64,000 nucleotides of DNA from Bacteroidota bacterium (lineage in GTDB: Bacteria > Bacteroidota > Bacteroidia > Bacteroidales > FEN-979): contig JAPLDL010000001.1 of the NCBI GenBank assembly GCA_026391735.1, positions 1 to 64,000 of the forward strand, given 5' to 3'. A program made the translations under genes and the position numbers. Below are positions 38,245 through 46,476 of this stretch, one piece after another (within the stretch, counting starts at the first letter, position 1; each line of letters starts with the position of its first letter). The notes under the pieces are model-generated. The model was not told the origin of the DNA, ran no database searches, and saw nothing but the letters and a program-made list of their open reading frames with translations.

Positions 38245-39471
38245 TTATTCATGATGTTTTGCCCAGGAGGGAGCATCCCGCAAAACGGGCATGCGATTGA
38301 TTACCCACCTGAAGATCCAGAGTTCTGTGAAAATTACTGTAAGAGTCACAACCACTTCCATCCAGGAAGGAACGTAATGTACAGCCGCATCCCATCTGAA
38401 GCCGATCACTGTGACATTCAGCCTGTTCAGTATGATGCCGAGTATGGTGAGGATAGAGGCAATACGGACTAGTTTTATATTATTTCGCCTGTAGCTGTAG
38501 AAAAATAGCATCATGGGGAGGAATACGAAACCCAGCATCTCAAGAAGGTACCAGTATCCCATCGGGGTGTTGATAAGGTCCCAATGCCTTTCATGAATAA
38601 ACACCAGCACTTGCAGGAAAAAGTAAGCAAACATAGCTCCTGCGCAGATCTTTGATAAGCCTAAAATTATGCCGGTTTGGGCCTGGTGGTCTTTTTCGCT
38701 GATCTGTTTAAAGAAAACCTTGTGGCTGATGGATCCTTCGAAAATAACCATTGAAAGACCGGCGAAAATACTGGAAACAAAGAACATGATAGGGATGAAT
38801 TCGGAGTACCAGAGCGGATGGATCTTTTCTTTGGCCATGAGGTAAAGTGCTCCGAGTCCTGACTGGTGAAGTGTCGACAAGGTGATCCCGAAAATGACGG
38901 CTGCAACGGTCATACTCGAGAGTATCCTGTGGATCCGCCTTGCCCCGAGCCATTCAGCAATCGCAGGTGAGAATTCAATAAGCTGGGCTATCATATACAG
39001 CAGGAAATGCCATGCAACAAGGAAGAGAACAGAGTTCACCCCGAAGTTATTCCCGATGATAGGGTTTATGACATTCCATGGGCGGCCCAGATCGAGCAGT
39101 AGAGCCCCGGCATAAAACACGTAAGCCAGAAACCCATTAAGAACGGTAACCCTCACAATGGAGCGGTACTGCTTCATGTTCAGGATGTATACCATGAAAG
39201 TGAGCACATAAGCACCGCCGGCAAAAGCGACGCCTGTAACTACATCAAAACCGATCCATAAACCCCAGGGGACTTCCTGGGTGAGATTGGTTATAGAGCC
39301 GATACCTTTCCAGAACCGGATCACAATGAGCACAATACCAAGCAAAATAACCGGGACCGAAATAATATTAAAGGGTGTAAGGATTTTACCTTTGGGCTTT
39401 AGTTCGCTCAGCAAGAATTTCCAGATGGGCTTGCCGTCATTGTCTGCCGCTATTGAATAATCTTTGCTCAT
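38245..39471 (-). CDS. HybB/NrfD-like integral membrane quinone-interacting subunit
   Basis: Multi-TM protein with QEVPWGLWIGFDVVTGVAFAGGAYVLTF and LDLGRPWNVINPIIG; overlaps the HybA-like gene by ATGA. Confidence 0.88.
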   Translation of the reverse strand: MSKDYSIAADNDGKPIWKFLLSELKPKGKILTPFNIISVPVILLGIVLIVIRFWKGIGSITNLTQEVPWGLWIGFDVVTGVAFAGGAYVLTFMVYILNMKQYRSIVRVTVLNGFLAYVFYAGALLLDLGRPWNVINPIIGNNFGVNSVLFLVAWHFLLYMIAQLIEFSPAIAEWLGARRIHRILSSMTVAAVIFGITLSTLHQSGLGALYLMAKEKIHPLWYSEFIPIMFFVSSIFAGLSMVIFEGSISHKVFFKQISEKDHQAQTGIILGLSKICAGAMFAYFFLQVLVFIHERHWDLINTPMGYWYLLEMLGFVFLPMMLFFYSYRRNNIKLVRIASILTILGIILNRLNVTVIGFRWDAAVHYVPSWMEVVVTLTVIFTELWIFRWVINRMPVLRDAPSWAKHHE

Positions 39472-40331
39472 ACTTCTTCCTCCCCGCTTTGATTTTCTTT
39501 TTTTGTGGCCTGTTGAATACCGAGTAATAGTGCCGGAAATAGTACGAATATTGAAGGCACACTATAAAGAAATCCCTTGGTTAGCGCAGGATAGGACCCT
39601 TTATGAAGGTTGGTTTTCATGCCAAGTTCTTTAAAAGGAACTGGTGAAAGATACATCCAGCAGGTACCGCCGGCTTCGTGCTCTCCGTAAAGGTAATCGA
39701 CATAAAGTTTTGGATTTTCAACAATCCGTTTTCGGGCCTCGCTCAGCAATTGGCGGCGGGTTCCGTAAAAAAGGGCATCGTTGGGGCAATTTGCCGCGCA
39801 GGCGGGCATTTCTCCTGTTTTCAGCCTGTTAAAGCACATATCGCATTTTTGGATCTTAGGGTTGGCGCTGTGAAATTCGAATTTAGGGATATCGAACGGA
39901 CAGGAGATCATGCAATACCGGCATCCCATGCATTTATCACCCCTCCAGATGACCGGTCCGGCTTTCGTTTTATGCATGGCCTGGGTAAGACAGGCTGCAA
40001 CGCAGGCAGGTTCATTGCAATGCATGCACTGCATCTTTATAAAAACTTTTCCTTTGGAGGTATTGTATTCATTGACAACCGTACGTTTGGTTTCACTCGT
40101 TTTCCTCACCGGAGGAAGGTCCTTCGCGGGATCGGGCGGGGGGAGCCCATTGGCGTCGGCACAGTCATATTCGCAGCCATGGCATCCTTTACAATGTGCC
40201 GAATCATATAGAATTCCACGGAACTCTATATCATTGCTCCCTTTGGGGGCCGCCTGCAGCTCTCTGCCTATGGCCAGAGCCGTCCCGGTTATACCCAAGA
40301 CTTTGAAAAACCCACGTCGGTTAATGCTCAT
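39468..40331 (-). CDS. HybA-like periplasmic 4x[4Fe-4S] ferredoxin-type subunit
   Basis: TAT-like INRRGFFKVLGITGTALAIG; four Cys quartets (CKGCHGCEYDC, CMHCNEPACVAAC, CMGCRYCMISC, CDMC...CAANC); C-terminal TM. Confidence 0.9.
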   Translation of the reverse strand: MSINRRGFFKVLGITGTALAIGRELQAAPKGSNDIEFRGILYDSAHCKGCHGCEYDCADANGLPPPDPAKDLPPVRKTSETKRTVVNEYNTSKGKVFIKMQCMHCNEPACVAACLTQAMHKTKAGPVIWRGDKCMGCRYCMISCPFDIPKFEFHSANPKIQKCDMCFNRLKTGEMPACAANCPNDALFYGTRRQLLSEARKRIVENPKLYVDYLYGEHEAGGTCWMYLSPVPFKELGMKTNLHKGSYPALTKGFLYSVPSIFVLFPALLLGIQQATKKENQSGEEEV

Positions 40332-40371
40332 AAGATTGTTATTATCATGTCTTGTTTACTAAATGCCTGAT

Positions 40372-42066
40372 CTACCGCGAATTATTCATGAACTTTGTTT
40401 GGAAATCTTCCCATACTTCCGGACCAAGGTCGGCCAGTACATGGTCTTTGAGCAGACCCCCGTCCTGGAGGACGATTCCTGCATACCTGGGCGACCCGGG
40501 CTGAGCCGAAAAGGCAAGAAAATCCCTGAGACGGCTGAATTCGCCGCTTAACCAGGTCTTGAATTTGTCGGCCATCGACATGAACTCAATTTCCCTCAGC
40601 CAGTTTTCGGGTTCAATGGTGTATACCCAGCCGCCGGCATAAGGAGACGTATTGATCACCGATGAATTGACCAGCAATTCATGGTTCTGGGTTTTGATAG
40701 TCCCTGATACAGGTGAGTATATTATAAGATGTTTCCCTTTTTGAATCAGAATGCAAAGCTGGTCTCCCTTCTTGATCCTGATGCCCGGGTTCTTCATCCC
40801 GATGCTGGTGATAGGTCCGGTAACATGCTGCAGGAAATCATTGATGCCGATTTTTACTGTCCCGTCCTGCTCCATGAAGGCCCAGGTATGGGTTTTGTCA
40901 AAATACAACCCCTTGGGAAGGATCAGATCTTTCTCGTCAAATGCTGAGGGCTTTATGTAAATGGAATCCATGAGCCTTGTCTTGTTCTTCCGGTATCGGC
41001 GGATGATAAGGTCCAGGAAGAAACTACATGCGACTAAAAGAACGAGGATCAGTAAAACATTCTTTGCGACAGAATTCGTTTCCTTGGGGGTCTCCGTATA
41101 AACCGGGGTGCTGATCAGTTTGTCCATCTGTGATTGCCTCTCGTTGTTAACCAGATCGGAATACCCATTGGCAGGAAGCAGATCCTGCCCTGTAGTAAGA
41201 ACCCAGTTCAGAAAAGCAATCTCCGGCACTCCTGCAGGCCTTGTTTTGGATATGCAATAAATGTTGTTGGTCAATGCTTTCGGGTATTTTCCGATCCATA
41301 CTCCTCTGGTGAAATCCTGGAAATTATCATAGATATTCTCCATATAATCCAGTTTCCTATTACCGTTCTTGTCGATCGGCATTAGCAGGATATTTTCGGA
41401 AAACGTCGAAGAATTCGGGTTGAGGATATCAGTAAGCCTGCAAAATCCTATTGCGTATGGATCCTTCTGAACTACCGAGATCAAAGTTTTAGGATCCTCA
41501 GTTTTCAGTTCCTCAATGAAAGACCGGTCGGCCTGAGTAAAATTGCAAACCCCTGTTTTCGTAAAATCATCATTCAGGATAATATACTTCACCGGGGATG
41601 GCTGTCTGTTATCGAGTAAAGTTCCCCATTCCATTTTACCCGGGACCTTCAGACTTTGGGCTAGAGCGGAGGGGGAAATACCTTTCTCGAAAATTTCTTT
41701 AAGGAAGGGATTTCTTGAGCTGATCACGGGAACTATAATCTCCCTGCCCACTACAATCTGGAACATAGGGCCCTGCTTTTCCGTTGCAGGAAGTTCCCTG
41801 GAAACGAAACAAATATTTCCCCCTGCATTAATAACGGAGCGGATACCAGTCTCTTCAGTTTTAATGACATTAACAATCTGCCCCGGATTTGCAATGGCAT
41901 ATTCTACTGCCCATCGGCTAGCCAGGTCATAAAGTTCTGGACTGCTGTAAACACTGATTGACTGAGGTGCAGGCTGATTGTTTTTTGTATTTGCTCCCTT
42001 ACTATTTAAACTGCTGCAAAAGAAAATTGCAAGCAAGCAAAGAATGGGGATGATTTTTGTTTTCAT
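40372..42066 (-). CDS. Periplasmic PstS-type substrate-binding domain fused via TM to a GcvH-like domain
   Basis: Signal peptide; SISVYSSPELYDLASRWAVEYAIANPGQIVNV...; TM KNVLLILVLLVACSFFLDLIIRRYRKNK; GcvH-like FDKTHTWAFMEQDGTVKIGINDFLQHVTGPITSIG...LIIYSPVSGTIKT...SPYAGGWVYTIEP. Confidence 0.85.
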   Translation of the reverse strand: MKTKIIPILCLLAIFFCSSLNSKGANTKNNQPAPQSISVYSSPELYDLASRWAVEYAIANPGQIVNVIKTEETGIRSVINAGGNICFVSRELPATEKQGPMFQIVVGREIIVPVISSRNPFLKEIFEKGISPSALAQSLKVPGKMEWGTLLDNRQPSPVKYIILNDDFTKTGVCNFTQADRSFIEELKTEDPKTLISVVQKDPYAIGFCRLTDILNPNSSTFSENILLMPIDKNGNRKLDYMENIYDNFQDFTRGVWIGKYPKALTNNIYCISKTRPAGVPEIAFLNWVLTTGQDLLPANGYSDLVNNERQSQMDKLISTPVYTETPKETNSVAKNVLLILVLLVACSFFLDLIIRRYRKNKTRLMDSIYIKPSAFDEKDLILPKGLYFDKTHTWAFMEQDGTVKIGINDFLQHVTGPITSIGMKNPGIRIKKGDQLCILIQKGKHLIIYSPVSGTIKTQNHELLVNSSVINTSPYAGGWVYTIEPENWLREIEFMSMADKFKTWLSGEFSRLRDFLAFSAQPGSPRYAGIVLQDGGLLKDHVLADLGPEVWEDFQTKFMNNSR

Positions 42067-42102
42067 GGCTTTATTATTTCTGATTCATTGTATTATTATC
42101 TA

Positions 42103-42118
42103 TGCAATAATGATGCCA
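42103..42118 (-). promoter_or_regulatory. Sigma-54 (-24/-12) promoter upstream of the PBP-GcvH fusion operon
   Basis: Minus strand TGGCATCATTATTGCA: GG-N10-GC spacing, consensus TGGCAC-N5-TTGCW with one mismatch; predicted start site about 25 nt before the ATG at 42066. Confidence 0.75.
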
Positions 42119-42274
42119 GAGCAAAAAAATGAATGTAAATACAAGAAAACCAGTGAAATACAAATTTAATGTTTAAAAAATAAACAAGACGAAATGTTGA
42201 ATAAATATACAGTTATTTCATTCATCATGTTTAAAAGATTGAATATCAATGATATTAAAGCCACTGTTTAATTA

Positions 42275-42290
42275 TTCAACAGATGTTGAA
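42275..42290. promoter_or_regulatory. Candidate enhancer (UAS) for the NtrC-type regulator
   Basis: Perfect inverted repeat TTCAACA-GA-TGTTGAA about 157 bp upstream of the sigma-54 promoter; half-sites TGTTGAA at 42195 and TCAACA at 42295. Confidence 0.55.
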
Positions 42291-42398
42291 AAAATCAACA
42301 ATGAATAAAATATGAAAAATGTGGATTGAACTTCTTCTATACGGTGAGAGGTCCTGCGAGTGAAGCTGTTTATCGTATTATGGAATAGAGATGTAAGG

Positions 42399-44468
42399 TT
42401 ATAAATAGAATATCAGCCTGATAAACGCTCCAGGGCTATCCGGGTTATTACCCGTGACAATACTGCCTTCATGAGCATCAATGATCAGTTTGACCAGAGC
42501 GAGGTCAAACCCGACAGTACCGGAGTACTGTTTATCCATATAAGTGAGGTACAGGTTGATTTTCTCGGGGATTCCTTCGGGGAATCCAGCGCCCTGATCC
42601 TGCACTGTGCATAACAGAGATTCCTTTTGCAAATTGACCGATATAGCAATAATTCCCTCATAAGGAGAATACCGGATGGCATTCCCGATCAGGCATTTCA
42701 ATGCAATCTTCAAGAGTGCGCAGTCTCCTTGTATCTCGGTTTCAAGTGCATTTCCTTCCTGATGAATAACTAATTTCTTAGGCTGCAATGCATCCTGCAT
42801 TTCGCTGATCGTTTCGCCGACGAGCTGCTTTATCCAAACAGGTTCCTTAACAAAGCCCGACTGTGCCTGCATCTCGGTAAGCAGCAAAGCAGCTTTTGAG
42901 AATGTTTCAAGCCTTGTGGCGGACGTATTCATTTCATCAATTACGTGTGAGAATTCCGATGACTGCAATTCCTCTTTCAGCAGCTGGGTAAATCCCAGGA
43001 TACCGTTAAGAGGGGTCCTTACTTCATGGCTTATAAGATGAAGGAATTCGGTTTTGGACTCGTCGAGGGAGACCAGCGATTTGTTGATCCGTTCGAGATG
43101 GTCATGAGTGGTTTTAAGTTCTGACGACATCTCTTCGATCTGGTTGAACTCTCTGGAGAATTTGCGGGAAAACAATGCAGCCTGGGAGAAAAACAATAAC
43201 AAGAACCCATAAGGAAGGGAATTAAAGGTATTGACGATGTAGTTATCAAAAAGCACCTCATTAATGGCAGCAAGGAACATCAGCGTATATCCGGTGAGAA
43301 TAATTGCAGCACTGTCCTGTCGCTGCACAGTTGCCCTAAGGACTACAACAAAGGTGTATACCAGGAGCCCCAGTGAATACAATTCCATATAAATCACCAG
43401 GGAGGAGGAAAAAGAGACAGGTGTTACACAAGTAAGTAAAGACATTGCAGCGGCGACAAGAGTCGTCAGGAGCAATACCGGTTTTGGAAAAGCCTTCCTG
43501 AAATGGGAGTTTATATAATAGACTGCAAAGGGTAATAGCAGGTAGAAACTTAAGAAGTCAAGCCTTACTATCAGTTCCCAGGGTATCCCAGGAAACAATG
43601 AGACCAGGAACTGTTCGCCAGTCACCAGGCTTCTGATGACCGAAAGCAAAAGGAAGATGCTGAAAAATAAGGCTGGTTTTTCCTGCCTTCTGAAGAGGAA
43701 TAGGGTAAAGAGGTATATCATCATAAAGATAAAAGCGCCGCAAAGAAAGAATTCCAGAACCATAGCCCTTTCTCTTGAGCGCTTTATATCCTTGGCTAAT
43801 CCCAGTCCGATCGAATACCACAATCCTCCTTTCCAGAAATTAAAATTTGATACCCTGACCACGATACTGATCGTGTCGGAGCCGGGGGGCAGCAAGGTGA
43901 CAAGAGGAGCAAATTCAGGCCGCGTTTCGGCTTTTGTTCTGCCCGGGATTCCATTTCGGGCTATCAGGGAGTCGTTCACAAACAAAGTATATGCACAACC
44001 CGCTCCCGGTATTTTCAGAGCCAGTTGTTGTGGGCCCCTGTTCAGCAGGACTTTGAGCCGGTAGCTTGAATACCCTGTTCCAGGTAGTTTTTCCGATCTC
44101 AGGTGATACCCTTTCCATGCCCGGGGAACTTTTATAAAATACCGGTCCCGAACAGAATCAAATCCATGTGAACTAAGAAATTCACCATAGCGGAAGTCCC
44201 AGAGTCCGTCAAGACGGATAATCCCGTTATCCTGAAAGTCCCATTTCCGCAAATCAATCACACCGTTAACGGCTTTCGGTACACGGTTTTGTTGTTCAGC
44301 TGAGCAGGATCCCAAAATGCAAGACAAAGCAAGCAGTAAAATTACGAACGGGGCAAATCCTTGAATTTTGCATATCATTATGGACCAATGCCTTATATTT
44401 TCTCTTTTGCTCTTCACTCGTTCAACTGATTTGGGCCGGCCGGCACTGAAAAAATAAGTTTTATGCAA
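42399..44468 (-). CDS. 7TM (7TMR-DISM-like) sensor histidine kinase
   Basis: N-terminal carbohydrate-binding-like region, seven TM-like segments, TEFLHLISHEVRTPLNGILGFTQLL H-box, DQGAGF G1 box. Confidence 0.88.
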   Translation of the reverse strand: MHKTYFFSAGRPKSVERVKSKRENIRHWSIMICKIQGFAPFVILLLALSCILGSCSAEQQNRVPKAVNGVIDLRKWDFQDNGIIRLDGLWDFRYGEFLSSHGFDSVRDRYFIKVPRAWKGYHLRSEKLPGTGYSSYRLKVLLNRGPQQLALKIPGAGCAYTLFVNDSLIARNGIPGRTKAETRPEFAPLVTLLPPGSDTISIVVRVSNFNFWKGGLWYSIGLGLAKDIKRSRERAMVLEFFLCGAFIFMMIYLFTLFLFRRQEKPALFFSIFLLLSVIRSLVTGEQFLVSLFPGIPWELIVRLDFLSFYLLLPFAVYYINSHFRKAFPKPVLLLTTLVAAAMSLLTCVTPVSFSSSLVIYMELYSLGLLVYTFVVVLRATVQRQDSAAIILTGYTLMFLAAINEVLFDNYIVNTFNSLPYGFLLLFFSQAALFSRKFSREFNQIEEMSSELKTTHDHLERINKSLVSLDESKTEFLHLISHEVRTPLNGILGFTQLLKEELQSSEFSHVIDEMNTSATRLETFSKAALLLTEMQAQSGFVKEPVWIKQLVGETISEMQDALQPKKLVIHQEGNALETEIQGDCALLKIALKCLIGNAIRYSPYEGIIAISVNLQKESLLCTVQDQGAGFPEGIPEKINLYLTYMDKQYSGTVGFDLALVKLIIDAHEGSIVTGNNPDSPGAFIRLIFYL

Positions 44469-46417
44469 GCCCCGGGTTCGTTCCTGTTATTGCCTGCGTC
44501 TATCGCAGCTCCATGTGCATCAATGATCAGCTTCACCAAAGCCAGGTCGAGCCCGACATGACGGTCAATATGTTCTTCACCCAGGCTGAAAAGCTTAAAC
44601 ATGTTTTGCAGTGCTTTATCCGAGAAACCTGATCCTGAGTCAGTAAATAAGAGAGTGACTTTGCCATTGCCAGCCTCGGTGCTCACTGTTACTTCTCCTT
44701 CCGGCTGCGAATACTTTATTGCGTTATCAAGGATACTTTCACAACAGATCAACAGAAGAACAGGATCGCCTGTTACACCAGCCTCTGCCTGATCTATGGA
44801 GAGTCTGACCCTGATATTCTTTTCTTCAATTTTCGGTTTAAGTTTCAACAATGCACTCTCAACCAATTCAGTCAGGATTACCGGATTTTTCTCAAGGGCT
44901 ACCTGCCGGTCCTGAAGCTCAGTGATCATCAACGCAACCTTGGAGAATTTTTCAAGTCGTTTCGCTGAAATATCCAGGTATTCAATGATCCCTGAAAGAT
45001 TAGCCGATTGAAGGCGGGATTTAAGAATACCGGTGTATCCCAGGATACGGTTCAGCGGCTTTCTGATATCGTTGCTGATCATATGCAGGAACTCTCCTTT
45101 AGCCTTATCCAGCTGGCTCAAAGCGCGGTTTGCTTTTTCAATATTGGAGTTAGCCCATTTCAGTTCCCCCGAAAGGGTTTCGATCTGGTGAAATTCCCTG
45201 GAGAATTTGCGTGAAAAGAGGATGGTCTGGGAAACGAACATGCCAAGCACCCCCACCGGCAATGTAAACCAGGCCTGGGTTATATCATTATAAAACAGGA
45301 TCTCATTTACAGTAGCAAGGAGGAGGAATATATAACCACAAAGGAAAACCCATGCATTATCACGTTTGCGGATAATCGAGAGGATAATGATATAGAAAAA
45401 GTAAAAAGCGATCACCAGGCAGTAAAGTTCGGCATAGGGGACAAATAGGGAGTAGAATATTCCGCGTGTGAATAACGTAATAAAACTCAAAAGGCTGATT
45501 ACCGTGAGATTTAAACGGAGCAGTAAACGGGAAACTTCAGCAGGGAATAATGACCGGAAATACATGATAAAGACCGGGATAAGCCAGTAAAAGCTCAGCA
45601 GGTCGATTTTGTTTATCAATTCCCATCCTGAACCAGGAAAGAGGTTGAGCAGCGTGATTTCTCCCGTGACCGTTGTCCGTATGCCGCAGATCAGCAGGAA
45701 AAGGCTGAAATACAAGGCGGCTTTTTCTTTTGGCCGGGAGATAAAAAATGTGACCAGGTAAAGGAAAAGAAAAAGGCATGCACCGGCCAGGATGTATTCT
45801 CCGATCATTTGCTTTTCAAGTTGGCGGATGACCATTTCCCGTGGCCCCATCGTAATAGGGTACCATAGACCGGCTTTTGAGTAATGAAAATTTGAAACAT
45901 GAAAAACCAGGGAGACTGTATCTTGTTGGGGAGTAAATTCAACCAAAGCCACTTTTATTCCCGGGATGGTCGCTTTTTTTGTTGTACCTGCCACACCGCA
46001 TCGGGCAATGACCGTGTCATTAAGCAGCAGGGTGTATGCAGTACCAATAACAGGTATATGTAAAGCCAGGTGATTCAAATGCCGAGGTAACAGGATCTTA
46101 AGCCTGTAGCTCGCATATCCGGTATCGGGCAGGTGCTTGTTTTTTCTCAGATATTTATTCCATTCCCCAGGCACGGTTGCATAAACCGGATGGGCCAATG
46201 AATCGAAATCCCTTGATCCCAGGAATCTGTTAAAACAGAAAGCCCATTGGCCATTTAGCTGCAAAATAGAACCGGCTGATAGGGTATCCCCGCGCAGATC
46301 GAGAAGGCCTGCCGAAACCTGTTTTTCTGACGGATTGTCTTTGCCCCGGGAACAGGAAACCAGGAGCAGGAAACAGCAAAAGATTACTATGTAATGGACA
46401 CGAAGTTTCATTACCAT
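44414..46417 (-). CDS. 7TM (7TMR-DISM-like) histidine kinase paralog lacking the H-box histidine
   Basis: Same architecture; H-box reads GEFLHMISNDIRKPLNRILGYTGIL; ATPase boxes LDNAIKYS and DSGSGF present. Confidence 0.87.
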   Translation of the reverse strand: MVMKLRVHYIVIFCCFLLLVSCSRGKDNPSEKQVSAGLLDLRGDTLSAGSILQLNGQWAFCFNRFLGSRDFDSLAHPVYATVPGEWNKYLRKNKHLPDTGYASYRLKILLPRHLNHLALHIPVIGTAYTLLLNDTVIARCGVAGTTKKATIPGIKVALVEFTPQQDTVSLVFHVSNFHYSKAGLWYPITMGPREMVIRQLEKQMIGEYILAGACLFLFLYLVTFFISRPKEKAALYFSLFLLICGIRTTVTGEITLLNLFPGSGWELINKIDLLSFYWLIPVFIMYFRSLFPAEVSRLLLRLNLTVISLLSFITLFTRGIFYSLFVPYAELYCLVIAFYFFYIIILSIIRKRDNAWVFLCGYIFLLLATVNEILFYNDITQAWFTLPVGVLGMFVSQTILFSRKFSREFHQIETLSGELKWANSNIEKANRALSQLDKAKGEFLHMISNDIRKPLNRILGYTGILKSRLQSANLSGIIEYLDISAKRLEKFSKVALMITELQDRQVALEKNPVILTELVESALLKLKPKIEEKNIRVRLSIDQAEAGVTGDPVLLLICCESILDNAIKYSQPEGEVTVSTEAGNGKVTLLFTDSGSGFSDKALQNMFKLFSLGEEHIDRHVGLDLALVKLIIDAHGAAIDAGNNRNEPGACIKLIFSVPAGPNQLNE

Positions 46418-46476
46418 GCAACCTCAGGTATTCATCATCAGGAAAGCAATACTACCTTCTTGTCAAAGATAATACA

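Noticed and set aside
39678-40211. 177-aa ORF opposite the HybA-like gene
   Set aside because: Antisense to a clear four-cluster ferredoxin; no domain or start signal.
38245-40331. A periplasmic NiFe hydrogenase operon
   Set aside because: HybA/HybB-like subunits are present but no large or small catalytic subunit or maturation genes are in the window.
37479-42066. A glycine cleavage system
   Set aside because: GcvH-like domains are membrane anchored, lack the lipoyl-Lys column and have no gcvT/gcvP next to them.
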